DNA of 64,000 bases from Anaeramoeba flamelloides (GCA_027625915.1 JANTQA010000047.1:11346001-11410000), one strand, 5' to 3'; shown: positions 10,843 to 22,790, counted from the stretch's first letter. Numbers and translations: made by a program. The notes: generated by a model from the letters alone, not told the origin.

Positions 10843-13161
10843 TTATATTTTTTTAAATAATTTTAAAAATAAAACAAAATTAAAGAGTATCATTAAAAAA
10901 ATAATAATTATCAAGGGGATGGGAGGAAATCTCGACTTTTTGTTTACCCCCTCTTCAAAATGAGTAATATTCGTAATATTATTGTTGTTGAATAATTGTT
11001 TTGGGCAGTGGTAAGTTGGATACAATTGTTTGCTTGTTTGCCTTACTAATGATTCAATTTCCGCAATGTCATATTTTAATGAATGTGCCAAATAAAGTGC
11101 GTATTGGTAATCAAATTGTGATAAAGAATAATTTATTTTTTCAAATTTCAAATTTATTAGATCCAATCTCTTAATTAAAATATTTAATTGGTTAGTATTA
11201 AAAATTTGCGATAATTTTTTCCTAAATTTATCAAATTTCGAAATGATCTGTAAAAACTCTGAAATATGGAGATCAATTAAAGAATATATTACCCCTCTAT
11301 GAGCGAGGTCTCTTTGATAAACATATAGAACTTGCCCAGAGCTGCAAGAAAAGGGAAGTGATGAAATGGCCCATAAATAATCATGTGATAATTTTAAATC
11401 CTTGGTTAAATGATGATGAACGGGGAGAGTGCCAAACAGAGAACGGAGTAAATATGGGAAGGATTGTTTAAATATTTCCTGTCGATCTTCTGAATTATAA
11501 TTTAATATCTTCGTATTGCCACTACTCGAACAAAATAAGCCCGTCTGTACAGACGTGAAAACTTCATTATCATGGACAAGTTGAGTTTCAATTGCCAAAA
11601 CCATTTCTTCAAAGCCAACAACTCTTCTTTTTGAATCAAACAGTACTGTTTGATTGTTTCGGAATAATTGGAAATGATAAACAGGGAATGTTAAAACAGT
11701 TTCCGAATTGTAATTTGTATCCCCACTATTGTCATTGTCATTATCATTGTAATTGTAATTGTCATCACCATCCCCATTGCCATCACCATCATTTCCTTTT
11801 CCATTGCCACCGTCATTATCACTCTTCATTCCATTACTATTTTTGGATTGCAACTCCAATAGTTTTAAATCCTTTTGAATTTCCTTGTTAAATTTCAAGA
11901 GCCAATAATGTAATTCATTTGAATCAACAATAAGGTTTTGCTTTAAGGAATATTGGAATGCCATATGAATCCAATCTATTTGATCAAGAGATATAGTCTT
12001 TGTTTTGAGCTCGATTTCGGCGCCTTGCCAATCAAGCTGGTTGATCGTTTCTTGAAAGACGTCCCAGTTAGTGTCTTTATCCTTTTGCTCTGTAATTGTT
12101 ATAAGCTGCAATTCAATTTTCTCGGACAAGGCGCTTTTCATTGGAAGAGAGTATAGATCGGGGATCACCATAAAGTCAAGAACATTTCGTAACCAAGAGC
12201 AAAGCGAAGCTACAAATTTTGTTTTTCTAAAATTTGTTTTGGTCTTTTGGAAATTGCGTAAATAGGGAAGAGAATACTTGGTAATGACCCCGTCCCTTGA
12301 GCTGTGTGACGTTAAACCCGGCAAGGGTCCATATTCCGAGGGTGAGCTTGTTAGGTCAACCCATAAAAACCTTTCTGTGTGGTGCATCCCAAGCGATCGT
12401 GAGCAACTTGTTTCATCGGCGTCGACATAGACATAGTCCCGTTTTTCTCGGGTGCTAAGAACATAAATGGTATAGATCTGTTTCTTGCGCTTGTCCTTGT
12501 TGCTGTTTTTCTGTTTGCTGTTCTGATCCCTCGTGTACTGTTGCCGTTTATCGAATAAATGGTATTCCTCTAAAAGGCCTTCGACAATTTCTTGGTTAAT
12601 TTCAGCTGGTGTTCCCCGCAAATGATCATGTGTAAACTGCCCTTCACCCGCAAGTTTAGCGCCTGGTTTCCCAATTCTTGAGTCGTGTAATGTAATCCCT
12701 GAGCTGATCGCTAAATTTAATTTCCGCGTGAGCACAGAAGTCTTCGGGAGTATCTCAAACTCCACTTCCAAATTTGGCCTGATCGAGATCCCTTTGTTTT
12801 CTTGGTGGCTACGAAACGGCGAAATCCCGAACAGCTGTGGTGCAAAATAAGAGTCAAATATTTCGGATTTAAATAATAAAGATTCATAGCCATCTTCGTC
12901 AAAGCCTATCATTTTGACCTGAATGAGAAAATCAATCTTCAGTGAGAAAATTTCTTTTTTGATTTTGTTGAGTGTAAGACTCTTGGGCTTAAACTTTTTG
13001 TAACCGCCCTCTTTGAGTTCAATTTCTCTTAAGAATTTTTGTTCATCGGCGAAATAATCTTTTTTAAGGTTTTCGGTTGATTCTTCGCCCAAAGACAAAA
13101 CTTTGTTTAAGATTAAAAATTGGAAGAAGACAACCAAAACAAAATGTTGATTAATTTTCAT
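10843..13161 (-). CDS. Large secretory-pathway type I membrane protein, family uncertain
   Basis: A single exon of 772 residues read from ATG at 13161. I prefer this start to the in-frame TTG 60 bases upstream because the protein then begins with a classic signal peptide (MKINQHFVLVVFFQFLIL). The body is a long, well-conserved-looking luminal region with motifs such as PQLFGISPFRS, YVYVDADETSCSRSLGMHH, RFLWVDLTSSPSEYGPLPG and PDLYSLPM. A 40-residue N/D/G-rich insert lies near residues 470-515. One transmembrane helix (IPLIIIIFLMILFNFVLF) sits at the extreme C-terminus with a tail of about six residues. The topology suggests an ER or secreted-surface protein anchored by its C-terminus. The pattern reminds me of the plant DUF7906 'transmembrane protein' family, but that is recollection only. 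Stop TAA. Confidence 0.8.
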   Translation of the reverse strand: MKINQHFVLVVFFQFLILNKVLSLGEESTENLKKDYFADEQKFLREIELKEGGYKKFKPKSLTLNKIKKEIFSLKIDFLIQVKMIGFDEDGYESLLFKSEIFDSYFAPQLFGISPFRSHQENKGISIRPNLEVEFEILPKTSVLTRKLNLAISSGITLHDSRIGKPGAKLAGEGQFTHDHLRGTPAEINQEIVEGLLEEYHLFDKRQQYTRDQNSKQKNSNKDKRKKQIYTIYVLSTREKRDYVYVDADETSCSRSLGMHHTERFLWVDLTSSPSEYGPLPGLTSHSSRDGVITKYSLPYLRNFQKTKTNFRKTKFVASLCSWLRNVLDFMVIPDLYSLPMKSALSEKIELQLITITEQKDKDTNWDVFQETINQLDWQGAEIELKTKTISLDQIDWIHMAFQYSLKQNLIVDSNELHYWLLKFNKEIQKDLKLLELQSKNSNGMKSDNDGGNGKGNDGDGNGDGDDNYNYNDNDNDNSGDTNYNSETVLTFPVYHFQLFRNNQTVLFDSKRRVVGFEEMVLAIETQLVHDNEVFTSVQTGLFCSSSGNTKILNYNSEDRQEIFKQSFPYLLRSLFGTLPVHHHLTKDLKLSHDYLWAISSLPFSCSSGQVLYVYQRDLAHRGVIYSLIDLHISEFLQIISKFDKFRKKLSQIFNTNQLNILIKRLDLINLKFEKINYSLSQFDYQYALYLAHSLKYDIAEIESLVRQTSKQLYPTYHCPKQLFNNNNITNITHFEEGVNKKSRFPPIPLIIIIFLMILFNFVLFLKLFKKI

Positions 13162-14676
13162 GACTTGAAGAATTAAAAAAAATGATTTTTGTTTTAAGGT
13201 CACACGACAGGAATAGCACAAAAATTGTAGTCACCTATTTTACTTTACGACCACACTTTTGTTTTTTTGAAATTGTATAAAATTTAGAAATGATTACAAG
13301 AAGAAAATTTAATTACTTTCAATTTAAAAGTTTTGACAAGTCAAACTGTTAAAAACATGAATTTAAACAACTTTCCAGTTTTCTGTTTTTATAAAAAGAG
13401 TTCCAGGCTTTTGAAAGTTAACAAATAATTTTCATTTCGATAATTTTAATAAATTTCAATTAAATTCAAAATTTTATCTTTTGTTAATTATGATTTTTTA
13501 CCACTTTTTGGACTTTTAAAAGTTTGTATCTAATATTTGAAATTTTAAAAAATATGAAAGAACATCAGAGAATGAAATCTTACAGACTGTTAGTTTGAAA
13601 GTTTTAAAAAGTCTTGAAATTGTTTGTATGGGTTTATTTATTCTTGTCTTACCTTTTAACATTTTGAACAAATAACTTCAAGACGATTGTCAAATGATTG
13701 TTTTTTTCTACTAAAATCTTTCCGAGATTGTTCTTTATAAATTCTTTATGATGCTGCAATTGTGGATAATTTTTTTTTAGGATCTAAAAACGACTATCAA
13801 GTGTAATTGTCTAAATAATCTACCCAGGGTTACTTAGGATATGTATTCTAATAAAAAATCTTTTTTCTTTTTTTGTAAACTACATATTAAAAGATCAAAA
13901 GAAACTGAAAATAAAATCGAAACAGATAAGATATTTTTTTGTAAATGAATATTTTTAAATCAGAAGTTCAAAAAATGAAGGATCAAATTGGATTATATTT
14001 TCAAAATATAGAGTAAATTTTTAGAAAAAAATTTGTTCTTTTCAAAAAAATCCAATAAAATTTCAAAAAGATTTGTGAAAATTAATAAATTATTTGTCCA
14101 AAATTCACTCCTTAATTTAAATTTCTCAAAAAATTAAGGAGTTAACCTTTAAAATTAATTTTAACTTTGGTATACTGTTCGATCGGGGATGAGATATTGT
14201 ATTGGTACAAGAAAAATAAAAATGGCCTGTATTTTTTTGTATGGGTAGTATGTTTTACTCGCTTTATTTAACTTGTAAAGGATATTTTTTTGTAAGATTT
14301 CTCTTAAGTTTCTGAGGTAATATTTACCTTTTCAACAACTAATTAACATCCTCGCATTTCTTAGAAATTTGTTCAAGTTTATATATCAACAAATTTTAGA
14401 TGGATTATACATTAAACAAATAACATAAAAAATTATTTATTGATGAACATTCCTTCTGATTTTAAATGAGATTGGATCAAAAATTTTTTTAGTTAACTTG
14501 ATAAATATATAACTATATCTTTACTTGTCTTTAATTAATAATTCATAAACAATTATCTTTTTATTTTTTTCTTTTTCTTAAAATTCCTGTTTTTTAACCA
14601 ATATTGAGTTTTGAAAGGAATTTATTGAAATTTGAGACCTCTTTATATTTGTTGGTGTCTTTTGTATAAATCAAAT

Positions 14677-14778
14677 TGTGCAAAACTTGATATCTTAATA
14701 TTTTGAGTTTTTTAGTCGTTGGCAAAATGACAAATTTAGTAAAAAAACTCAAAATATTAAGATATCAAGTTTTGCACA
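14677..14778. repeat. Perfect 37-bp inverted repeat with 28-nt loop
   Basis: The left arm 14677-14713 (TGTGCAAAACTTGATATCTT...) is exactly complementary to the right arm 14742-14778 (...AAGATATCAAGTTTTGCACA). The loop is 14714-14741. Every position of the arms pairs, unlike the drifted palindromes elsewhere here. It may be a young foldback insertion or a transcribed hairpin; no other copy was noticed in the window. Confidence 0.85.
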
Positions 14779-15599
14779 TGTGATTCGTAACTTATATAAG
14801 AGTTAGATTTTAAGAACTTAAAAAAAGATTGTCTGATGAATTTTTTTCCATTTTAAGAGCTAAATTTCCACCCCAGAACGTGTTTAGTTATTGTGTTATT
14901 TTCCATTTACTTCTTAAAAAGATTTTTCATTCTGAAGAAATTGAACAAAAAATACAATTTTAAAGTTAAAGTTAATACAACAAAAAAAAAAAAAATTTAA
15001 AAATAGATTTTTGTATGAAAATTTCAAATTAATAACATAAAGGATTTTCAGGGAAAATCCAAATTTGAAAACCTATCAAACTGATAAAAGTAACAGTAAA
15101 AAATATTTAAAACAATTTGGGGTTTAATTTGTATTTAGAGATTTGAAATGGAACTTTTAAAATTATTACTTCAAATTTCGGTAGGATCTTTCAATCAAAT
15201 AATTATGAAAAATTAAAGAATTTTACAATTTTTTGAAAAAGAAAAATCCTCAGTATATAGATTTAACTGAGATTATGGAACTCATTCAAGAGTGTTTTTT
15301 TAGACAGTTTGTAAGTTTCCATTTGAAAAAACAATCCTTAAACTCATAAAACCATTAACTAAAACCAAAAATTTGATAATAAATTGTGTCAAGAATCATT
15401 TTTTGAGTGAAAAAAAAGAATATAATTGGTTAATTTTTTTGAGTACAACTAATTTCATAAGTACTATCTTCAAAATTTATTTTTATCAAAGTAAAAACAG
15501 TTCAATTTACCCCAAAAAATAAATCATCTTTAGGAAAAAGAGGAAGATCTCTGAGAGTTCTAACAAATTAAAATAGATAATTAAGACCAACGTTTTCTT

Positions 15600-15949
15600 T
15601 CTTTTCAAATAGACACTTTTTTATACATCTTTCAACCAAACACTTTTATCAACAGGGTTTAATTCTTCGTTAACTTTGAACAACTATTTATGATGAAAAA
15701 ATTGATCATTTTACAGATTTGAGAATAAAAATCAATCCCAAAAGAACATGGTTTAAAGTTTATTCGAGTGGTAATTTTGAAATATTTTTCAATCGTTTTC
15801 ATTAATTCATTGAAACAGTTCAACAATATCTTGCAAACAGTAAAAAAAAGCAAAAATTCTGGACAACCCAAACAAATTCCAAAAGGCTAATAGTGTATAG
15901 ATTGAAATCACTTTTTTCAAGGTCAGATAAATCTAATGTCTAATTAAAT
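15600..15949 (+). pseudogene. Possible decayed coding sequence of unknown family
   Basis: One plus-strand frame reads like protein for about 110 codons (for example KINPKRTWFKVYSSGNFEIF, then FIETVQQYLANSKKK) but contains about three in-frame stops and no good start. The GC content is modestly above the surroundings. It could be a pseudogene, a fossil mobile-element fragment or chance. I cannot name the family. Confidence 0.25.
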
Positions 15950-16261
15950 TGAGAAAATTTGAGTGTTTATAAAAAAACCGCACATATTAATTTTAATATT
16001 GCTTAAAATTCATTCATATTTAATTGACTATCAAACTGACTAACCTCTTATTTAAATTTGTTCATCAACACTCAATCAAAAAATAATTCAACAAAAAAGT
16101 GAAAATAATTTATTTTTACAAAAAAGGCAAGAATAACAATAATGTCATGAAAGAAAGATTCTTATGAGACGAGTAGTTAGTGAATAGTGAAAATCACAAA
16201 GTCATATGACATTTTATGAATCTTCTTGAAGTTTATTTTTTTAAATAATTCAAAAGATACA

Positions 16262-19200
16262 ATGCTCTCTTTACAAAAAAGTTCTTCATCCAAACTCATC
16301 CAAAAACTCAACCTTCCAAACTCATCGAGTCTCTATCGCTCTTTTAGTAGGTGGAGCCCAGAAAAAGAAAGTAAGATCTTTGAATCACTTTTTGTTTTTC
16401 TTTTAAATTTCCTTCTCAGAAAGGCTCTTTTTAAAAATAATAAACAACCACAATAATTCTTTTTTCTTTTTTCTTTTGATCCTATTATCTTCGAAATAGA
16501 AAACCTCATTTTACCAAAGTCTTCAGACATTATAAATGAAAAGGAAATTTGGGAAGTCCTAGAATCAACAAAACCATTAGCAAAGGATCCAAAAGTTATT
16601 GAAGATATCCTTGAAAAAGCTAAGGAAAGATCACTATTAAAAGGCATTGATTCATCCACAGGCGAATTTGTCCAAGGTAACTTTATTTCTTCTCATTCTT
16701 AATTGAAAAAGAAATTAAAAAATATTTCCGTTCATCTTTCGAAATAAAGAATTAAAATAAATCACTAAAGCCCCTAATTCTAAACAAGGGAAATTTGAAA
16801 GGTGGAAAACAAGAAAAGATAACTTTAAAGAAATAAACAATTTAAATTGAACTTTTAAACATTTTTTTTGGAAAATCCGATTAAAATTTTGTTCAAATTA
16901 TTTTTCGACAAATAGTCATATTTTGTTATTAAAATCTCTCAAATAATGTATTTTTATCCTTTTTTTTTTCAGAAAAACTGTCTCAGCGAATTCAACTCTC
17001 ATTTTTTCACATATTTAATTGCGTTTTTTTTCTTTAATTCTTGCTTGATCTATCTTTTTTTTTATCTGTACTTTAGGCCTTTCCTTGAAAGAAACTGCAA
17101 CTCTCCTAAACGTTGATGTACATAATCATGAATTTGTGGACAAATTATTAAACACGGCCTTATCTATCAAAGAAAGAATATATGGAAATCGAATTGTATT
17201 GTTTGCCCCCTTATATACCTCAAATTTTTGTCTAGGAAGCTGTAAATACTGTGGGTATCGAGTGGCCAATAAAGAAATTCATAGGTATGTTAAATATAAA
17301 ACTTTTTGATATTTTTTTTTTACTTTATCATTTTTTATTTTTTCGAAACAAAAACAAAAATGAATTTTTAATAATAAGCCTCTTTTTTTTTTCTTACGAT
17401 CCATGAAAATAAAAAGGAACTTTTTGTCAAACGAAGAGATCGAAAAGGAAGTAGCAGCAATTCAAAAAATTGGACACAAACGTATTTTAATGGTATGTAA
17501 TTACTATTTTCTTTTTTTTTTCTTCAAGTTAAAGTCCTCGGAATTTTTAACGCACACAAAAAGATAACATATCCTGCACACAAAAATCAAAAGTAGAATA
17601 CAAAACAAACCAATAACATACAAAAAAAAAGATTGGCTATAATCACGAACAATCTTTTTTTTTTTTTTTCCAACTCGAACAATAATATAAAAAAAATTTG
17701 TGCCTTTATTCAAGAATTGTGCCTTAAAAAAAATATTTTTTTTTTGTTCCTTATTTTGATTAATTAGTGTGTTCCTTAAAAAGATAACAGGTTGTATAAA
17801 CAATTGTCCAATTCATGATGATAAAGACTATTCATATTTTATACTTTGTATGAACTGAAACTCAACATCTTAACCATAAAAATGTTTTAAAAAGAATTTC
17901 AATTAAAGAAAAGTCAAAAAATTGAATTTTTTTCGGATTTTTGAGGATTTGAATGGAAAAAATTTCTTGATCAGATTAACAATTTAATAAATTTGTGAAC
18001 AAAAAAATCCAAATTTAAAAAGAATTATTTTTTTTGATTTTTCTTCAGGTCTCATCCAAATTATTTTCAAATATATCGACAAAACCGATGTATGCTATAT
18101 GGCGATTGAAAATCTTTTGGATAGAACTCTTAATAAGTGAATTTTTGATTTTTGAAACTTTTCAAGGTAAATTTCGAATTTGTATTGTGAAAAATGTTTT
18201 TACTCTGATAACATAATTTTGAAAAAAAAAAAAACCTAAATTTTAAATTTTAAACAATAACTCTTGGCCCAATATTATTTTAAACCAATAAACGGGTTGT
18301 TAGATATATCAATAATATTCTCAAACCTTAAAATATGTATTGTTCACAAAAATCAATAGAAATTTTTTATAAACTTTTTAAAAAAAGCATACTCTATTAA
18401 TTAAATATTTTCTTCAGTTCTAGATAGAATGAATTACCATACAAACACCCTTAATGAAACCAGACAAAACAACAATTAGTTGGGAAATGATATGAATTTA
18501 TTCCTAATGTAACTAATAATAGACCCGATGAAAAATTTTTTCAAAAAAATTTAATTTGATTATTATTTTTTCTTTAATGAAATCATAAAATAATTTAATA
18601 ATTCCAAATACAATGATTCTTTCTTTTTTTATGAAAATATTTTCAAATGAATGGGTATTTATTCCAATGAAACCATCTCTTGTTTTTGAAGGTAGTAGGT
18701 AAATTTTACCAATTTTGAAAAATTTCAATTGCAAGAACATTACATAAAAAAAAATGATATTCTTGAGTGAAAAACGATATTGAAACTTTGGAATCAAAAT
18801 ATCATTAATTACTCTATTTGTGAAAAGAAATACATTCAAATCTCAGTTAGAATCGAATCTTTAGATTTTCAATATTTTTAAACTTTCTTTTTTGATTAAA
18901 TTTTTGGTGTTATTCAATTATTGCATTGGATTGAGAAATGTGTTTCAGTGAATCCTTGAAATTAATCAATGAATATATCAAAAAAAAAAAAAAAAAAATA
19001 GACATGAAGGGGGTACATTTTAATAGACCTTTTCTTTTTTATAACCAAACAAGAAAGATCACCTATCCAAAGATACTTGTTAAAATAAAAAATGAAAAAA
19101 AAAATTCACCTATCAAAGTGTATATATGACTATTTGTTTCTTATTTCTCTTCTTATTTTGGAAGAATCCAAACAAGTGATTACATTAAACCCCACACACC

Positions 19201-21900
19201 ACTCTTCTATTTCTTGTTATTTTTCACACAAATATTTTTTTTACTATTTTGCTTTTAAAATTCTTTTTCAAAACATTTTTATCAAAAAAAGCAAAAACAA
19301 AGAATACTATTTCAAAAATTAAAAATAAAAGGGTTGAATTATTGGAATTAAAAAAAATTTGAACTCAAAGTAAAAGAAAATATGATTTAAAAAATTAAAA
19401 GGATCCTTCAGAATCATTTTGATTTCTCATTTTAATGGAAAATAAATTGTTTGAAAATCAAAAAAAAATCAGGCAATTAATTTATAGTATTTCTGAAGAA
19501 GAAAGATTTAAAAATCCTATTTTCTTGAAATAAATCCAAATTAGATGAATTGAAAGAAAACCAGATTTCTAATTCATTTTCAATATTCTTTAGAAATAGA
19601 AAGTAATTTGTTTCTTAAAATTTTTGAGAATACAAGTTTTTAATTGAAGAATTAAAAAAAGAAAATTGAGTGATAAAGAAGTAAATCTTTCAAATTTTAC
19701 AGATAAGATAAAGAAATATATGATTTATATATATATATATTTTTGATCAATCTTTTCATGTTTTTGAATTATATTTTTTAGTTGGTATTTAAAATATATC
19801 ATGCTAGGATATATCCCACTTCCGTATTTATTAAAATATTAAATATATTGTGGTATTAGTCATAATGATTAACTACGAAAAAACACTTTATCTATTAAAA
19901 AGAAATTTTTTTGAAGTGAATAAATTCGTAAATTTTAATTCAAAGAGCGTCTAGAATAAACAGTAACATTAGAAGTATTTTAAACCCAATTCAGTTTTTC
20001 GAAAATATTAAATATAAGATCAAGAAACAAATGATTTTTTTTTTATAATTTTCTCTAGATTATTTATTTTGATTTTTTTAATTTCCATTATTTAAATGGT
20101 TTGTAAATATATTATACTAGGATATATCCCACTCATCTTTTTAAAAATATTAATTTATTTTAGTTCAAGAAATGATTTTAACGATTCAATTTTGGAAACT
20201 CCAGGCTACCCAAAAATGGTAAAATATACCTGCCCCCCCCCAGTTTAATAAAAACACTTTTTTATTAAAAAATATCAACAAATTCCAAATAGTTTTATAA
20301 TTTTTTTTTTTTTACCTTTTGATAAATAATCACTTGTAATAATTCCAAAAGAAACACCATTGAAAGTTTATAAAGAATTTAAGTTTTGTGAATCTTTTTA
20401 TTTATAAGTCAATTGAAAAAAGTGGTGATTATTTAGATTTCATATTCACCATTACAACAATTTCCTGTAATATATATATATAAACCATACTTAAAAAAAA
20501 TAAAATTCTTCAGACTTTTGTTTTATTTATTGAATGAATCAATAATTTTAACTATAATTGACATCAAAATTTTATATTCAAGCCCAAAAAATAAGGAATG
20601 GACATACCATTTCTCCCGTTTCACTGAATTTTTGTTTAAATTTTGAAAAAAAAATAAAACCAAGCAAAATTCATTTTTTTACATATTTGTCAATTCTAAA
20701 ATAATTAAAAACTGTAAAACAAAATAGTTATGTGGCGAACACCCAAAATATCCCTTTGAAAGGTTCTTAGAAGCAGTTCAGGTTGCTTCCAAAGTCAAAA
20801 CACCGCCACACGGTGACGTGAGAAGAATTAATATTGAAATACCAGCCTTATCTGTTACAGATATGAAGAGACTCAAGGCAACAAATTGCGTTGGAACTGT
20901 AGCACTATTTCAGGAAACTTACCACCGTGAAACCTTTAAAGATTTGCATCCTTATGGGCCAAAATCTGATTATGATTGGAGATTATTAAATATGGATCGT
21001 GCAAATTTAGGTGGAATTGGTGATGTTGGCTTGGGCGCGTTATTTGGATTATTTGATTACAGATTTGAAGTTTTGAGTCTTTTACAACATGCAATACATT
21101 TGGAAAATACTTATAATTCAGGGCCCCATACCATTTCGTAAGTTTATTTCTCATTTTTTTTTTCTTCCTGTCTATCGATCAATCTATCATTAAATATTCC
21201 TATGTTTTTTTAATTTCTTATAAAAAACAAAAACTCACCTTTATATCATCTTCATATGTGAATAAAAAATTAAAATTTTAAACCAAAAAAAAAAAGAATT
21301 CCAAGACTTAGACCCGCTAAAAACACGCCATATTATGGAAACACCAAATATCTTGTTGATGATCCAAACTTTATCAAACTTGTTGCAATTTTAAGAGTAT
21401 CTGTCCCATACACTGGTATGATTTTGTCTACAAGGGAATCCCAAGAAATGAGAAAAAAATTAATGCACATTGGTATTTCTCAAATGAGTGCAGGTTCAAG
21501 AACAAATATTGGAAGCTACAATAAGAAAAATGAAGGTGATGATTCTTCAGATGAGGGACAATTCACCTTAGCAGATCTAAGACCAACTGATGAAGTTATC
21601 CGCGATCTCTTAGAAAACGGCTATTTACCAAGCTTTTGTACAGCGTGTTATAGATTGGGAAGAACAGGGGAAGAATTCATGAGTATCGCCAAGCGTGGTG
21701 ATATCCATAACTTTTGCCACCCAAATGGAATTCTAACAGTTGCTGAATATTTACATGATTACGCTTCACAAAAAACACAAGACGTTGGCTTTGTTGCCCT
21801 TCAAAGAGAATTGCTAAATATACCAAATAAAAATGTACGTGAAAAGGTTAAAAAGCAATTAAAACAAATTGAAACTGGTGTTAGAGATGTATACTGGTGA
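16262..21900 (+). CDS. hydG: [FeFe]-hydrogenase H-cluster maturase HydG (radical SAM), six exons
   Basis: Exons 16262-16370, 16500-16676, 17077-17284, 17417-17492, 20728-21137 and 21297-21900 join in phase to 527 residues. HydG cleaves tyrosine to make the CO and cyanide ligands of the hydrogenase H-cluster. Residues 1-36 are rich in S, K, L and R (LYRSFSRW), as expected of a hydrogenosomal or mitochondrial presequence. The radical-SAM cluster motif CxxxCxxC is C147, C151, C154, inside the family signature YGNRIVLFAPLYTSNFC. Later family blocks include RRINIEIPALSV, LFQETYH, HPYGPKSDYDW and GPHTIS. The HydG-specific C-terminal auxiliary [4Fe-4S] ligands are all present: C441, C444 (FCTACYR) and C467 (NFCHPNGILT), so the enzyme looks complete and functional. 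Length is slightly above bacterial HydG because of the presequence and a short acidic insert (KNEGDDSSDEG). HydE, HydF and the hydrogenase are not in this window. Introns 1, 2, 3 and 5 are 129-400 nt; intron 4 is 3,235 nt. Stop TGA. Confidence 0.96.
17690..17800. mobile_element. Relic of the 200-bp MITE family (one arm)
   Basis: Several degenerate copies of the MITE subrepeat in the complement orientation (TTGTGCCTT, TTGTGCCTTA, TGTTCCTTA, GTGTTCCTTA) within 100 bases. No intact ends remain. An old fragment, inferred from the shared word only. Confidence 0.35.
18650..20270. repeat. Long dispersed repeat R2, copy in hydG intron
   Basis: Co-linear with 24735-26000 through many matched blocks: GATATTGAAACTTT, a long A-run about 170 bases on, AAGATCACCTWTCCAAA, TCAAAATTCTTTTTC, TTTCAAAAATTAAA and TTTTTAGTTGGTAT. 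The 3' block with AGGATATATCCCACT occurs twice here (about 19790-19870 and 20100-20170), so the copy carries an internal duplication. Non-coding; no clear terminal repeats. Diverged enough to be old. Confidence 0.6.
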
Positions 21901-22590
21901 TATGTTAATTACAGATTATCTGATTAGAAAATTTTTACATTCATTATTCCTGAAACATTTAATCTTTTTTATTTTTTTTTAATTTAATTTATTTATTTTC
22001 CTTCTTCCTTTTCTTCTAATAATATTCCTGTCATTTTTTTTTTTTTTTCCTTTTTTCAATTGGTTTGCTTTGTATTTGAAATTTAAATTTTAAAAGTTAT
22101 TTATTATTATTATTTTAATTCAAAAATTTTAATTACATTGGTAAAGTTTCTTGAATTTTGGATTTTTTTCTATTTTGAATTAATTGAAAAATTTTAAAAA
22201 CCTATTAATTAATAGACTTATAGAAAAAAAATAAATTGAATTCGATTTTTATAGTTATTTTTTTAATTTATATTTGGTTCACAATTATTTATTTCGATTT
22301 TAAAAGGAATACTGTAATATTGTTAAAAAAATCATTATTGGCAATTATTTTTTTTAAAAAAAAATGAAATCTTGTTGAAATTCTTTTTTTTTTTATCATT
22401 TGTATTTTGAATTGTAAAATAGAGTAGTTCACCTGATCTAAACAATTTATTAATTTGAGAAGATTTTTTTGAAATTCAAAAAACCAATCGTTTCCAATAT
22501 AAAACGATAAAAAGTTAGATATTATTTTTATTTGACCCAAAAGTTAATTCTTTGATATGCGAAAACATATTTTTGTTTTATTTTGGAAAG
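21901..22590. other. Spacer after hydG, nothing recognised
   Basis: T-rich 3' flank followed by AT-rich spacer. Open frames here lack any protein character. Confidence 0.4.
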
Positions 22591-22790
22591 TACAGTCAGT
22601 TTCACTTTTAACGCACAAACTTTCAACAAAATTTAAGGCACAAAAAAAATCTCAAATTAAGACACAAAATTTGTAATTTTTATTTTGACATATTATTTTA
22701 CTAGAATTTGAATTTTGTTCCTTAATTTGAGATTTTTATGTGCCTTAAAGCTCGTTGAAATTTTGTACCTTAAAAGTGGAACTGACTGTA
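22591..22790. mobile_element. 200-bp MITE, copy 2 (Tc1/mariner-like ends)
   Basis: Complete copy: TACAGTCAGTTTCACTTTTA at the left and AAAAGTGGAACTGACTGTA at the right, with TA at both outer edges. Each arm carries three spaced copies of a TTAAGGCACAAA-like word. No coding capacity. Confidence 0.85.

Larger units (their letters stand above)
13162..16261. other. 3.1-kb divergent intergenic region
   Basis: Lies between two genes transcribed away from each other, so it should hold both promoters. I see no recognisable core promoter motif. It contains a long perfect hairpin (14677-14778) and a coding-like, stop-interrupted stretch (15600-15949), listed separately. Another richer patch, 14145-14265 (+), reads for about 40 codons (SIGDEILYWYKK) without a start and may be a fossil exon. 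Confidence 0.5.
17493..20727. other. Giant intron 4 of hydG (3,235 nt)
   Basis: Bounded by a donor GTATGT after codon ATG and an acceptor AATAG before TTA TGT GGC. Phase 0 on both sides restores the HydG order KRILM-LCGEHP. It is 8-25 times longer than the other introns of the gene. It holds a relic of the 200-bp MITE (about 17690-17800) and a copy of a long dispersed repeat (about 18650-20270). The longest open frame inside (18513-18839, minus) has no ATG start and no protein character. Confidence 0.9.

Noticed and set aside
18513-18839. 108-codon minus-strand open frame inside hydG intron 4
   Set aside because: No ATG start, F/I/K-only composition, partly inside repeat R2. It looks like a chance frame in AT-rich DNA.
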